Source: Tetranychus cinnabarinus
Taxonomy: Eukaryota; Arthropoda; Arachnida; Trombidiformes; Tetranychidae
Reading direction: 5' to 3'
Assembly (NCBI GenBank): GCA_022266195.1
Contig: WHVY01000002.1
Location: 5,843,001-5,907,000, forward strand
Length of the DNA stretch: 64,000 bases
Below the pieces are notes generated by a model that saw only the letters and a program-made list of their open reading frames with translations, was not told the DNA's origin and did not search any database. Each line of letters opens with the position of its first letter. The stretch's first letter is position 1. Position numbers and translations under genes: made by a program. Positions 1 to 13,300 of the stretch are shown piece by piece.

Positions 1-2439
1 TTCAGATGGTGACGAATGTTAATCCATTTAATGCCAAATTATCTTAATTGGGTAACCTAATTTCAATTGAATGGGTTAAGCGTGATTCCATCATACCTTT
101 TACACTTGAAGTACATTCAAAAAGCACTAATTAAAAGTAAATAATGTTTAGGTAAAAGGCCAAAACGATTGCGTCTCATTTAGAAATGGCCAGTTTGCAA
201 TGAACATTCATTCACTTTCGTATTAATGGATGTAATAAATCTCGATTTTAAACTATAAAACTCAAAGTTCCTAAAGTTCAGTTTTGATATCAACTTTTCA
301 GTTTCTAGAAGCTAAACTTTTCCAAAAAAGTTTTTGCCGAAAATTCAATTACAAGTTCGGATTTTAGTTGAATGTAATGTGAATGAAATTTTCGATTTTG
401 GTTTCTGAATGAAATTTCCATTGAAATACAATAATTTACTGATTGCTTTGGTGGATTTTTTCAAAGTCAATTATTCTCAAGTCATACAGAAATCTCAAAA
501 TGCAGGTGTGAGAGTGCTAGTTACTAAAAGACCCAAAAATTAAAAGAAAATATCTTTCGCATTAATTTCCTTCAATATCTAATAGTTTCGACGAAATCGT
601 AAAAAATTTTATCGATTGTCGGGGCAATTCGTTGCTTTTATCGGTTTTATCGGATTCCATTGAATTGATGAATTGATAATTTTTTGTGCAGAAATGACAA
701 AAAAATTGGTTACAAAACTTTGGATTCTGATATTATCTTTATTATTTTAGAGCTTGGAAGCTGCCCTTGATCCATTCGATAACGGAAAGGTTCAAGAAAA
801 GAAATGAGCTTTAAGATGATGAGAAAAGCTGGTGAATAATTTTGCATAAAATTCTGGGCAGTTTGAGAAATGTTGCCAGTAGAGCAGTGCTAATCGGTGA
901 AGAACTTGAAGCGACGATAGTTGGCTTAACCATAGTCGTTTGACACATTTTGAAATGTTGAGTTTTGAGATTAGAATTTTTGTGAATTTTCACAATTTAA
1001 GTGCATGTCAGTGATGAGGTGCGCCAAAGTTTGCTCAAAATTTCGAGTTTTCATTTTGTCTTCTTTAAACAAATTGAAGCTCTTTTTTTTCTTCTTGGAC
1101 AGATAACCAAATGACTGTAATTATTGGTCACAGTTGGAAATTTGATCTGAGTGAAGGAAGGAAGGAAAAAAACTGTCAGTAATTATAATTTGAAGCGAAA
1201 AAAAAGTTGAACAATTGAACTGTACTAGTTAATTTACTTTTGGACAAGAGGCAGCATCAAAGGGTCACTCCACTGAAGCAACAATAGCCAATAATTACTA
1301 AAGCTCACTGATCACTTCTAAAGCCTGACTCAATTCAATCACAGCCTAACCCATTTAACCTTAAACTTTAACCCTTTTCAACTCTCATCACCTTAATCTT
1401 TTTACTTTTTGTTAGCTAAAGGTAGCTTATGACCACAAGTAAAAAGGACCATTTAAAGGTCTTCACATCATTTCAACTTAATTTATGCTGTTAATTAGCG
1501 TAACCCGTTTTGTACCAGAAATTGATATTCACAATGAAACAAATTTCCCAGTCGCAATCGACTAATTATCTGGCCAAGAATGCAAACTCAAAGACAAAGT
1601 CGAGTCAAAAGAAGACCCGAAAAGGGTTTACGAAAAGTTGCATAAGTTTGGTCAACAGAAGACAAAAGCAGTCAAAGTGACTGGACAATCTTAGAAGAAT
1701 CAAAGAAACGAAAGCTAGAAAATAAAGTTCGAAAAATGCCATTTTCTTATTTTCTCAAACAAGCCGTTTTAATCTTTTACTTGTTCCAATGATAATACAA
1801 GTTTTGTTGGGCAGTTGAAAAACTCCGCCTATTCTGGGACGAGCTCATTCAAGAAGCTGAGTTTTTCCTTTTTTTGTTCTCCAGCTACTGAATTACACAG
1901 AAAAAAAGCCAAACTTTTCCAATCAATCAATTGATAACAATCTTTTCTTCTTTTCTTTTTTTTTACCTTTTCTCTTCCTTTGCGTCTATAAACCTTTTCA
2001 ACCTTTTGCTTTATTTTAACATGAAATTCAACAGATTTACCTTGTAAAATAATACAATCAAAATAACGTTTCTTAACCTATTATTAAATACAATGTTTAC
2101 CTTGTTTACGGTTGAACCTTTTTTTTTGTCAAATCAATTTTTCAAGAAACAAATCAAATGAACAAATTATGGAAATGAGTAAAACTCGGAAAAGAAAAGG
2201 AAAAAAAAGTTTAAAATTTTTCTTCTTCTTTTCAAATTAAGATATTGATTAGCGCATTCATCATCATTAATCAATCCAACTGGTTAATCAAATTAATTTT
2301 TAATCTTTTCACTCGACTTTTACCTTTGGTCATGATGACCAAACCACCAAGACAGTAAATGATGATTCCATGAATATAGGATGGAAAAAGGCATTTATAC
2401 TTTTATTTCTATAAAAGAAAGCTCAACATTTTTCCTTAG

Positions 2440-4690
2440 TTTTTTCTTCTTCTTCTCTTGTTCACTCTTTCCATCCTTCTTATCATCCTCATCATTGTCA
2501 TCATTGAAACATCATTAAGTGAAACTATGGACAAGTTTGTTATCAGATCAACAAAGTCAACTTGTTTCTTTTAGGTTAATCAGTAAATTATTTTTACACG
2601 ATATTTTACACCTCATCTTGCAATCATTATGATGATCATCAATGTTGGAAGAAGAGGGACCAGAGAGAAAAAAGTGACAACATTTTGACCAATGTTGATG
2701 GTTAAAGTTGAACCAGAAATGTTGTTATCAACATGATGACAATGATGATAATGATGACAGTTACTCCAGTGAAGAAGCAGAGAGATGAGGGTAATGATGA
2801 TGAGAAACCACAGAGAGTAAAGAGGAATCCAAGCGAGAGTAAAACATGAAATACATATACATTTATATCTCTGTAAATCTAGTGTTTCTTTCGCCTTCTC
2901 CTCATCATCATCATCAATTGCCTTTAAACATCCATCATTACCATTTATCACAAACATCCTTACATTCAACACTTGTTCATCACTTTGCGTATGGATAACA
3001 ACGTTTGATGGCAACATGGTGACAAAACAAGATGTAATGCAATGAATGATGATAAACACTGAAGTTGATAATCAAATGGTGAAATCAGGTAAAAGCGCGG
3101 GAAGGGGTGGAGAGCAAAGGGGAGAAGGTTAGTTCAATGGATAAGCATTTTCTGGTAACGACACAACACTGAATCAACGATTGAATCGAAGTTGGGCATT
3201 TTCTGGAATTTTTGAACCGTTCTTTTTACCAGCGAAAAAGTTTTTATACAGATTTTTTGATGAAACACTTTGATGTGGAAGAAGTAACGAGCAAAGAGAA
3301 ACTGATATAAAAATGTAAAGAGGAAAGTTCTTTTATGTACACTGGTCTATTGAATGAAGCAAAAAGCAGCAGAAAAAAAAAGTTTATACAGAAAAGGAAG
3401 AAGAATGAAAGGAAGAAGAAAGAAAGGAATGAAAGAAGATGATGAAAAGAATGAAAAAAGAAGAGGCTTGAGAATAGCTTGTATGGAATAGCATTGGAAT
3501 TGTATGTTGTGTATAAATAAAATGGCTTAATTATCAGAGCCTCTTTTTGATGCGCCTTTTATCATATTATATTAGATGAGAAAGAAACTATTTTTTCGCC
3601 TTTCTTTTCGTTCTTTTCCGTCTCTCTCTCTCTTTTTCTTTCATCATTTTCACCATTTCCATCCTCATCCTCATCGTCATTATTCTCATCATCATCTCTC
3701 TTTAATCTCTTTCACTTTTTTCCAAGTTCCATTGTCCCTTTTCATTCTCACTTTCTACTCACTTACCACCCTCTTTCACCCATTCTTGTAGCCTCCTCCT
3801 TCCTCCTTCATCTACTCATCATTATCATCTTTTCATTGACAAAAAACGCATTCTTCGTCTTTCAGGGTAAAAAAAGTGTGTCATTGAGACGCAAACATTT
3901 GTAACAAATTTACACTCAACTTTCCTCTCTATTTGCAGTTATAAAAATATCTTTTCAATTCTCAAAAGTCAACATTTCTTCCCTTTTTTCATCTCATTTC
4001 CATCTTCATTTTCATCTTCAGTTTCATCTTTAGTTTTGTCTTCATTTTTACACTTTTTTTCCTTGCAAATGTTCATTCTTGCCTTGCTCTTCTTAACTCT
4101 CTTAGTCGAGAAAATAATTTTTCTGGCGATATTGAATTCCTTCTTCATCTTCTCTTGAACCAACCCTTTTCCCTTGTTTACCCTGGATGATAAACTCCCA
4201 GAGGAGTATCGGATTCTATTGAATATCATCTAAAGGTGCTCTTAACTTGCTTTCAAAGGTTTCTTCTAATTCACTTTATTGACTTTTCTTCATCATCATT
4301 GCTTTCATATATAATCTTTTTCCATTTTCTTCTTCTTCTTCAATTTTCCTTCATCTTAACCAATCTTGTTCATCTTCTTTTCTCATCATCTTATTCATCT
4401 TTATCCTGTTTCAGCATTTCCCTTCTAAATTGTCCCTTATTCACATCATCAAATTATCATCATTATTTTGTCCGCTATCAATTTTCTCGCTCTTTCAATC
4501 ACTTGATAACAAGCAAACTTGCTCAGGCCAAGATTGACCTTGACTTGAACATTGCTTTACATGACATTCACAGTTTCCTTCATCATCCTCATCCTCATCT
4601 TCATGCATTCACATTTTCCTGCATCCAACAGAAGCAAAAGCAAAGTTTCCCTCATTTCCTATTTCTTGCTCTATCTGATTCCTGAATATT
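2440..4690. repeat. Pyrimidine-rich and (CAT)n-like low-complexity region
   Basis: The plus strand is dominated by TTC, TCTT and CATCAT runs, apart from a purine-rich block at about 3290-3480. The bias switches strand sharply near 3540-3580. No terminal repeats or coding signal explain it. It is probably decayed microsatellite sequence. Confidence 0.6.
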
Positions 4691-6192
4691 CAATGTCAAT
4701 GAAGAAAAGCAAAAAGTCCTTTTAGCTACACCATTGATTGAAGCAGCACACATCATCATCCTTTATCATCCGTTCATCTCTCTTCACTCTTTCCCTTTTG
4801 CTCTCTCTTCTTTCATTTCCCTCATCGTTATCAACGGACAAAATCTGACAAGAATGATAAAAGGAGAATGAAAAGGAAAAATTGAATGAAAAAAAGAATT
4901 GAGAGAAACTCGACTTTCTCCTTTTCCCTCATCAACTGACATTATCAGTTTACCTGCCTTTTATAACTTGAACATGAAACAAAAATGAAAAGCAAACCTT
5001 TTAATAACATAATGATGAGAAATGTTAATTTATGCCGAGCAAAAGGTTGACTTTGATTGTGGACAAAAAAGTGCAACCTTTCAATGTCAAAGTGAAAAGT
5101 AATCATATTGATTCAGTTTCTGGTTTCATAAAATTCTTGTAAGGATTCATTCAATCCTTTTCGTGCTTCCAATTACCTTGAGAAACACGTAACTGACCCA
5201 AGTTTCCATGGCGATTCAACGTCAATGTCTTGTTACGCATTCAACAGTCAAGGTTGAGTCCTGGATCAAAGTTTCATTTTTAATTAACATTCAATTGAAT
5301 TCAATTTACAGATTTTCCAAATTGATTTCAAAGTCACATGATATTCATGAAGTTGAGAAACAAAAAGAGAAAATTTGAATTGCAAAAGCATTTTTTGTTG
5401 CAAATTTTGAACCAACTTTTCGAAATGAAAATTTTCGCCAAATCTTTCAAGATAAACTTTCCCTCAATCCTTTCTTATTAGCATTATTCAACATTCAAAT
5501 TTATCTCATCAAAAGATTTGATTATTCATGAATTATACTCTTGACAGTTAAACGACTGAAAATGTATTAATATAATAAATGACTGTAACCAAAAGGCGAT
5601 AATAAACCATCAAAATTGGCCAAATTTGACATTTTTTTTCGCAACTTTTCACTTCTCATTTGTGCGATCATCAATCAACTATGGTCAACACAATAGCGAC
5701 TTTTACTGGTCACAAGACTGTTATAAATGGCAACTTTTCTTGACACACAGAAAATGCATTAAAATCGAACTTTATTTTCTTCGAATCTTCTTAAACCATT
5801 CAAATGATCATTTTCAATATAAACTTTTTCTTCTTGAAATGAAAATTGCTGTTTACAGGAAAAGCTGTTAATTACAGGTTTCAAAGTGTCAAAGTGTTTG
5901 CACAGAATATCGAATTTAACACTAAAAATTTGATTACAATGGTTGAAATTATGGGTTGAGGCTGGGACAAAGAATGGTCCACTTTCGGTTGACCCCTAAA
6001 GGGTTCGAGGTTAATAAGGTGTGGTGATAAATTGACCTAAGGATGACTTGAATGTTCATCTTTTTTCTTTCGTTTAAGAAGAAGAAGGAAAAACGTTTAA
6101 CTCGTTCGATCTTTTTTACTCACTGCCATTTCCTCACACCCACTTTCATTGTTTGATCGATGGTTAATTATCGTAAACCTAGACTTAGACCA

Positions 6193-6370
6193 ATATCCCA
6201 CTGACCAATGTCAAAATCCTTTACATTATAGACCAGGTCAAAGTCATAATTTCAAAAAGTCTAAATGTCTCAATGGACTAAAGTCCAGGTAATTGGTTGA
6301 GTTACGTGAAAATTTTTATGGAAAACACAATTTTGTGCAATTCAAAAGAAAAGCGCTTTGACTCCGTTCA
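6193..6370 (+). repeat. Dispersed repeat, copy 1
   Basis: The stretch begins with ATATCCCACTGACCAATGTC and is related to the segment beginning at 10145. Both continue with a GTCAAAGT-like segment, then AAATGTCTCAATGG, then AACACAATTTT and AAAGAAAAG-type blocks in the same order. This suggests a decayed interspersed repeat rather than a chance motif. Confidence 0.6.
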
Positions 6371-6537
6371 TGCCCAAAGAAAACCGCTAAAATGTAACGA
6401 TCTTAAAGTAAGTCGTTTCATTGTCCACAAGAAAAGCCGCTAATTCTTCTATTGCAAGTTTAAAGTGCCAATGTGCTTGCTTCGAATCTAGAATTTCTTA
6501 GAAAAATTTTGCAGTTATGTAAACTTGAAGCTTAACA

Positions 6538-6640
6538 GGCGCATAGCCTACCATCGACAGTTGATAAGGCAGTTGCTTGAGGGATACATCGTCGGCTGAG
6601 AGGCCATACGATTTGCTCAGTTATCAGAGTCATCACAAGA
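6538..6640 (-). pseudogene. 18S rRNA gene fragment (antisense)
   Basis: The plus strand reads as the reverse complement of a conserved part of the 5' third of metazoan 18S rRNA. The block around CCTACCATCGACAGTTGATA followed by AGGCAG is exact as I recall it. The following ATGCGTCG-, GAGACCATGCGAT- and AGTTATCCAGAGTCA-like positions are recognisable but substituted. The match fades after about 6640. It is about 100 bp, diverged and isolated, so it is a dead rDNA fragment and not a working gene. Confidence 0.7.
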
Positions 6641-9470
6641 AATGTAATAAGAAATCGCGAAGATCTTCACTGCTAAGCCTTAGACAGCGACCGAAATCAC
6701 TGAACAGGGTTCTAGGTGAATAAGAATCATTGATCTTGTACTAGCAAACGTGATCCCTCCCTCAGTAAGCTGAGATTGAAACACTTGTTCATCAGCTCTC
6801 GACGCTAAGCTACAAATTATGAATTTTGAATGCAAACAAAAGATCGTTTAGCGAAAATTCGGTTAAACATTCTACGATTGAAATGAGATTGTATTTCGCG
6901 ATTCATCTGTCAATTTTAGAGGCTAAATTATTGAACAAAATCTATATAAACCCAGGAATGGATGAAGATGAAGATGGTAAAGAGATGAAAAGATGAAAGG
7001 TTAAATTTTGGAAAGTTGGATGAAATTTGAAGCTCAAGAGGGAAAAAGGTAAATGTTAATATTAAGTTTAGCTTAAAGAAAAGGCTTGATAAAAAGTAAA
7101 ACGCATTCAAGTAGAAGTAATATGAGCATATGTCTCTTCCAATATAACTTTTCATCTTCTCTTTCTTTTTTTCTCTCTTCTCTCTCTCTTCTCTTTCTCT
7201 TCTCTCTCTCTTCTCTCTCTCCTTACCTCATTTCCTCTGTAAAAATATTGTACCAATCTCAGAACAGATGGGAGGAAAATTTAAGGTAAGAAAAAAAAGA
7301 GCCAAAGTAACACAGATAGACAGAGAGTGAGATGGACACTGAAAGAGAAAGAAATGTGAGTGAGATTAAAATAAATGTATTCAGTTGTGTTGAAAATGAT
7401 GGAGCAAAAATTTTCAAATTGGTTCACAGGTAAACAGTATGATTTAGCCTTAAAGAGCTTGGACAAGTTTCCATTAAGTATAATCCTGTTTTTAAGGTTG
7501 ACACAGTCAGCTTCTTTTCATTTCTCTTCATCTTCTTTTGTTAGATTTTTTTCCTTCTTCTTTGGGTCTTGACAATATTAACGTCGTACCCATCAGCTTC
7601 CCATCGTTAGCATCATCAAGATTCCCACTCTTGTAGTGGCTGAGAGAAAGAGAACAGAGAAAGAGAGTAAAACATTAATCTGTCAGGTAAAATGAAAAAA
7701 TATTGAATAGAAGCAAAAAAATTAACCTTTCTCCTTTCATCTTTTTTTTTACCTTGCTTACTGTGGTCACACAATAAGAGAGTAAAATTTTGTCACCTTG
7801 AATATTGAGGGAAATTAAAGTCTTTCTTTCTCTTTCTCTTTACAGATCACTTAGTCCTGCTTGTTGACTGTAGAGTAAAAAAAACGATAAGCTCAAATAT
7901 TTACGAAATATCAAAATAGTCCAACTTTGGTATTTGCGTTTTTGTGAGAATCTCTTGACAATCTTTTGTGTCACTTTTTGCCTCTGCTTCTCTTGGCCTT
8001 TCATAGGTTTTTGTCATCCAATATTTTCTTTGTCATCCTCTTGTTGTCCTCAACTTATCATGTTTAACTTTACTTTGTTGGATCGGGTTGAGTCGGTAAA
8101 ACCTTTAAAGACTTTAATTTCAATTGGACAAAAATAAGTTCATGATTTGGTTGTTAGTCTTGGGATGCTGAATAGAGCAACATTTTTACGATTAAAGAAT
8201 CACTTTCTTTCAATGCAACGACTCACTGATCCGACAATCAAATCCGATTGTTCATAATTGACCGATTCTTCAAGATGCCCAGTTCACTCTTGCGCTTTTT
8301 TGAGTCTCATTCATTTTCTAAGTTTGCGCCAAAATTTGCTCAGAAATTTTGTTCAGAGTTTTGTAAGTTTCAAAAGTGGCAAATCTCAAGTTTCGATAAA
8401 AATCACAGAATTTACTGATAAACTTAAGACTAAATATCGTCGAGTTTTTGCTTTTGGAAACAAAACTTTCATTGTAGCATCAAATATTGTTTTAGCTGTT
8501 TTCGATCCATTTCATTCTAAATATGTTTAGACATTAACGATTGAAACTATTCCAATAACGAACCAAATAGCCATCAACTGTTAACTGAGCAGCTTTTAAA
8601 AGAAACGTCCAATAAATAGGAAAAGCGACAAAACGAAGTTTGAACAACAGTTTCGATCAGTTGATTAATTTGTAAAAAACTGAAAAAGATGAAAGCTTGA
8701 AAATCGTCGGACTTACATTTAGATCTTTTTGATTTCCAGCCCCGACATCGACATCAATGTTGATCCATTGATTGGAAACGGAATGTGTATTAATGTTTAG
8801 TAATAGAACGATGAAAATTTAGAAACGACATTTTTTTTCTAACCTGATTCGTCTTGAGGAATTCAATTTTTTTTGGTTGTTTAGCTCTATATTTGAGGAC
8901 ATTTTTAAAGTGCATATTATTAGCTATTATGAATATGCAATTTGTTATTAATTTTGTCTTTGACTGACAATAAAAGAACTGAAACTGGGAATTGTTCAAT
9001 TGAAATAACCGGCTTATCGATGGTTCACTTAACTTACAGATCTAACCTTTCAATTGGAAATATGGTCCTTCAAGTCTTTTGGTCTCACCTATATGTTTGA
9101 ACAATCCTGTAAGCGTATTGACTATTAAGTCCACCTATTCAATTGTAAATTGTATCTTAAATTGAGTTTGCTTTATTTTTAATCAAGTTTACACACTGAA
9201 AAGCCATTGTCAGGTAAACATGAGATAACGCCGTTGTTCAACTTGTATCAATCTAAATATGAAAATTTTATCTAAACTTGATTAAACTTAACAAATGTAT
9301 CAAAATAACAAGATTTAGTTGTTACTTTATGCCTTGTGAAGGAAGGGCAAGAATTTTTATTGATTTTACAACAAAAATTGTATCACAAAACTCATGTAAT
9401 TTCATTTGAGAAACATGTTTACTTGGAAATGTTGATGAAACTTTTTTCCGAAAAAAATCGATTCTTTTTC

Positions 9471-9504
9471 AAACATTATCGTATTTTTGCATTATTATTG
9501 TAAC
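9471..9504 (+). repeat. GCATTATTATTGTAAC dispersed repeat, copy 1
   Basis: A block reading AAACATTATCGTATTTTTGC then ATTATTATTGTAAC. Related blocks occur at 9757-9792, 51594-51632 and 52218-52248, each with an AACATCAT- or TATCATT-like segment shortly before TTTGCATTATT. Confidence 0.5.
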
Positions 9505-9756
9505 AAGAAATTATTCAGTAATGAAAATGTTTGGTTTCATTACTAAACAGGGCTTCATCTTTGGATGTTTATTTGCTTTTGAAATGACGCATTTGATTGG
9601 AAAAGGTAATCTGACATTAACATATTTCATTGAATAATCCTTTTTGGAAAAGTTTAGTTGGAACTTTTTGTTTCAATTGTTACGATGATTTGATGTTTGG
9701 TTGAAAGATAAACTAAGGTTTGACTAAAAGTTAAACTGTCTTGGTTGACTGAGACC

Positions 9757-9792
9757 AAACATCATTGAGTTATTTTGCATTATTATTGTAAC
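9757..9792 (+). repeat. GCATTATTATTGTAAC dispersed repeat, copy 2
   Basis: Second copy, about 270 bp after the first and in the same orientation. It reads AAACATCATTGAG, then TTATTTTGCATTATTATTGT followed by AAC. Confidence 0.5.
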
Positions 9793-10144
9793 AATTGGTT
9801 AAACCTAAACAACTTTGAATCACAATAGTTATGTCATCTCACGACTAAAGCTCATTTTATCCTGACTTTTCAAGATAAATCTTCAAATGAACAACAAATT
9901 TTACAAAATAAAATGCTCAAAAGTGTCTTCACTTTTGTCGTTATTTTACCGATAATAAATTTGCTCAAATTTTGGTCAACTTTGATCACATTTTACCGCC
10001 ATTATCAGGTTATTTGCATCATTAGATTGGAATTGACTGAAAGCAAATCAAAATGGTTAGTTTTGAATGAAATTAGATTTAAAAACTTCATTCAAAACTA
10101 AAAGGCGGACATTCAACACTAATTATTGATGAATCAAATGCTCG

Positions 10145-10310
10145 ATATCCCACTGACCAATGTCAACTTCGTCAATAAATTTTTATACTTTTGGTCAAAG
10201 TGAAATCACAAGTTGACAAATGTCTCAATGGGCTAGAGATTTGAGTGGCGTGGAAGTTTTTTCATTCAAACACAATTTTTACGAAATTGAAAGAAAAGGC
10301 GTAAAAATTT
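10145..10310 (+). repeat. Dispersed repeat, copy 2
   Basis: Related to the segment beginning at 6193, sharing the exact start ATATCCCACTGACCAATGTC and then several collinear blocks. A third match to the core only lies in reverse orientation at 16610-16634. Confidence 0.6.
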
Positions 10311-13300
10311 GGAAAGCCAACATTTGACAATTCGTATAATTACAGAGACTTGTCAATCTGGGAATGGTTTGCATTTGTACAAATCAAGTTGACCACTTCA
10401 ATGGGAAAAAAACATTTCATCTTTAAATGTTTTTGAATTTTTCAGTTCCAACAATTTGTCAGCAAAAAACTCATCAATTTCACTATCTGAATACTCGTTT
10501 AAAAGTTTACAGTAAATTTGTAAAAGTTTATGTTCAGTTGAATAGTTTTTGAAAAACAATACTTTTTCCTTGATTCTAATAATGTAATCCATTGAATAAA
10601 AATGCCATTCAATTGAAAAGTTTTAATAATTTCTATTATCTCATGTTTTGCCTGATCTTTAGATGTTGCTGCAAGTTAGTCACACAGTTTGCCATTTGAA
10701 AGATGAAAATTAAATTTGATTGCTTTACACGAATTAACTCGCAACTTTGATTGAACAAACAAATTGAAAAGTTGGCATCTTAATCAGCATTTCAATTCAT
10801 TTATCACTGTTTCAGTTACCATTGAAGCATCAAGCAAGTTGGTGCATTTTGGCAAATTGAGATGAAGTTTCTAAAAATTTCATGCTTAATGAAGAGTTTC
10901 ATGTAACATTAGCAAGATTATAATAGATTGTTGAATGTATAAAATGAATATGTCAGAGGCGCAAGCAGGAAAACAGTGAATAAATGAAAGGCTAAAATGG
11001 TTATGTTTTTAGAGGTAAAAAGCGCAAAAAACTTGATATGATTGGGAGAGTTTATCATGATAGCACCTTTTCTATGCATTAATAGTTGATATCATCTTCA
11101 TCATGAATGATCATCACAAGCTTTTCCTACCCGATCCATTCATGTTCATTATTCCGTGATAAAACGGACGGGCGTCAACCAAGTTAATTCATCCAAGTTG
11201 GCTCAGATCACGATTCGGGTGAGAAATTATTCTCTCGCCATCTTCTCTCCCCATTCACATTGTAAACCCATTTTGACGTTAAAATATTCGTTGCAACGAA
11301 CGTCAACATAAACAAAAGAATCGCAAGTTGAACACACAATGGAACAGCAGTAAGCAATCAACAGCAACTAACAGTTAATGTGACTTATTGTATTGACTAC
11401 AAAACAGAACAAAAACAAAACAAAAACAGCAAACTTCAACGAGAAAAGTTCAGTGCAAGTGCGTTGCGAAAAGACTGAAATTGGTTAAATCATGAAACCA
11501 GAAAGCATTTTGTTCACCAACAAAAGAGCTTGAAATGAGTGGAAAAAAAAGTAAAGCAAAAGATGCAACTCAGTCTTGATTTAGCCGTCAAGCCGTTTGG
11601 GTACAAAATTATAGATTAAGTTTCCGATACAATTCAACTTGTCCATGATAATCTTGCCAAATGATAATATCAGCTTTTGTTTGGAGCATGATTGGGAGGG
11701 AAAAATTGAAAGATGAAAAGTAGACATTTTTATATAAAAATGTTTTCTAGTGCAAGAGGAAAGAAGAGGAAAAAAAACTCGGAAACAATTTTTAAATGTT
11801 TGAGTTAATAGTGGCTTACGATCAGCTCATAGTGTATCAACTGTTATTAGAAGGGCGAGTCTCTCAACATACCTTAACCTCCCCTTCATGAGAACCATCA
11901 TCAGCCATCTTCATGGTAAACACTCATTTACCTCAACTTGCCTTTAGCCTTGTCCAGAAGATGTTAAATAATGATTACTGAAACTCTTCCTATAACCGTT
12001 TAGTCCTCCTCTTTAATTGAGATGTTGAGTTAATCTTCATCATCATTTCCATCATTTCAATTCCATTATTTATTCAAAGTTTACATGTTTCTCTTTAGAC
12101 AAGCGTGGGCGAGTCCAGATCATCCTTATCATAACCATTATCAAACGTTAATGTTGAGTTGAAATTCAATTTGAAAAATGTCATCATTTTGTTTTACTAA
12201 TGAACTTTTTCTCAAAACTAGTTTTATCGCTAATCATTGATACTCATGAAACGCTAATCAATTCATCTAAATTGGTCTTTTAATAAAATTTACAGATAAA
12301 ATCGTTTTCTCCAAGTTTTCCATTTTCTTCTTTCAATTTAAAATGTTTGTCAAATGGTACAGCGTCTTGAACAGTTGCCTAAGTGTTTCAATTGTTTACT
12401 TGCAGGTAAAAACGATTAAAGCCATTAACATTTAATGATGATAATTTTGTTTGATGGTTTGTTTAAACAGCTTTAATTCAGTTGACAAATCTCAGTTTAC
12501 CGGGATTGACTCAAGCAAAACGAAACGTTATAATAGTTTTAATAATAATCTTGAAAATTTTCCTTTCAATTGTTTTCTTTTCGTTTTTTTTTCTTACTTG
12601 GTAACATTCATTTTCACCAAACAGCAAAATTCACCTTTTACATTGTGACTTGCGATGAAATTATATGAAGCAAAAACCGTTAACCTGTTGCCTTGTTATG
12701 GTCGAGTTACCTGGAATCGCCCCGGAAGGGCGTAAAGCTAAGCGTGTGTCTCTATTATCTGCTAAATATTATCTTATTGATAAGATAACAAAAAAATGAT
12801 AACTTCCATTGCAATTTTCTTCATCTTTGTTTTGATGATAATGATGATGAGGGTAAAGATAAAGACCAAGATTAAAGATGTGAGTGGAAACAATTTGAAT
12901 CTCTTTAAGGTCCATTTCAACTAGACTCTTGAATTGGGTCATTTGCAGGTTTATGGGTTGACCATTTACTCTGAAGAGACTTCGACTTTATTTTGGAAAA
13001 CATTTATTTTTATTGTTCCAATGAGGAATCAACTTGGTCACCAGATTCAGGAATTCAATTTATGATATTCTCAACTTGGCCAACTTTTCTGACGATTTTC
13101 GAAAAATTTTGAAAGGTCTTGAGCAGGAAACCAGAATTATTGTTTCAAGTCATCAGTTGCTCCATGTTTTTGATGATGAAGATGAGATTTTAGATGAACA
13201 AAAGGAATGAAAATCTGAAGGATTTGAATCACATGAGCAAGATGGCCATGATAATTCTGAGCTCTGAGAAATTAATCGTTGCCCAATTTTTTTTCTGATT

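Larger units (their letters stand above)
1..6536. other. Gene-free AT-rich stretch with low-complexity tracts
   Basis: I see no supported gene. Open frames here are short and lie in simple sequence. Several tracts are strongly biased: about 2440-3060 and 3580-4690 are rich in CTT, CAT and TCA, and about 3290-3480 is rich in GA. The peptides these frames would encode (Ser-, Phe- and His-rich) are by-products of that bias. Nothing between 4.7 and 6.2 kb was recognised. Confidence 0.6.

Noticed and set aside
2613..3059. 148-codon minus-strand frame with hydrophobic stretches
   Set aside because: It lies in (ATG)n/(CAT)n-rich sequence; the hydrophobic and His-rich segments follow from that bias and no family is recognised.
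4236..4685. 149-codon Ser/Phe/His-rich plus-strand frame
   Set aside because: Composition follows the CTT/CAT bias of the DNA; the other frames there are long for the same reason.
12690..12745. GC-rich spot that might be an RNA gene
   Set aside because: It does not match the tRNA, 5S or rRNA blocks I know, and I could not fold a cloverleaf by eye.
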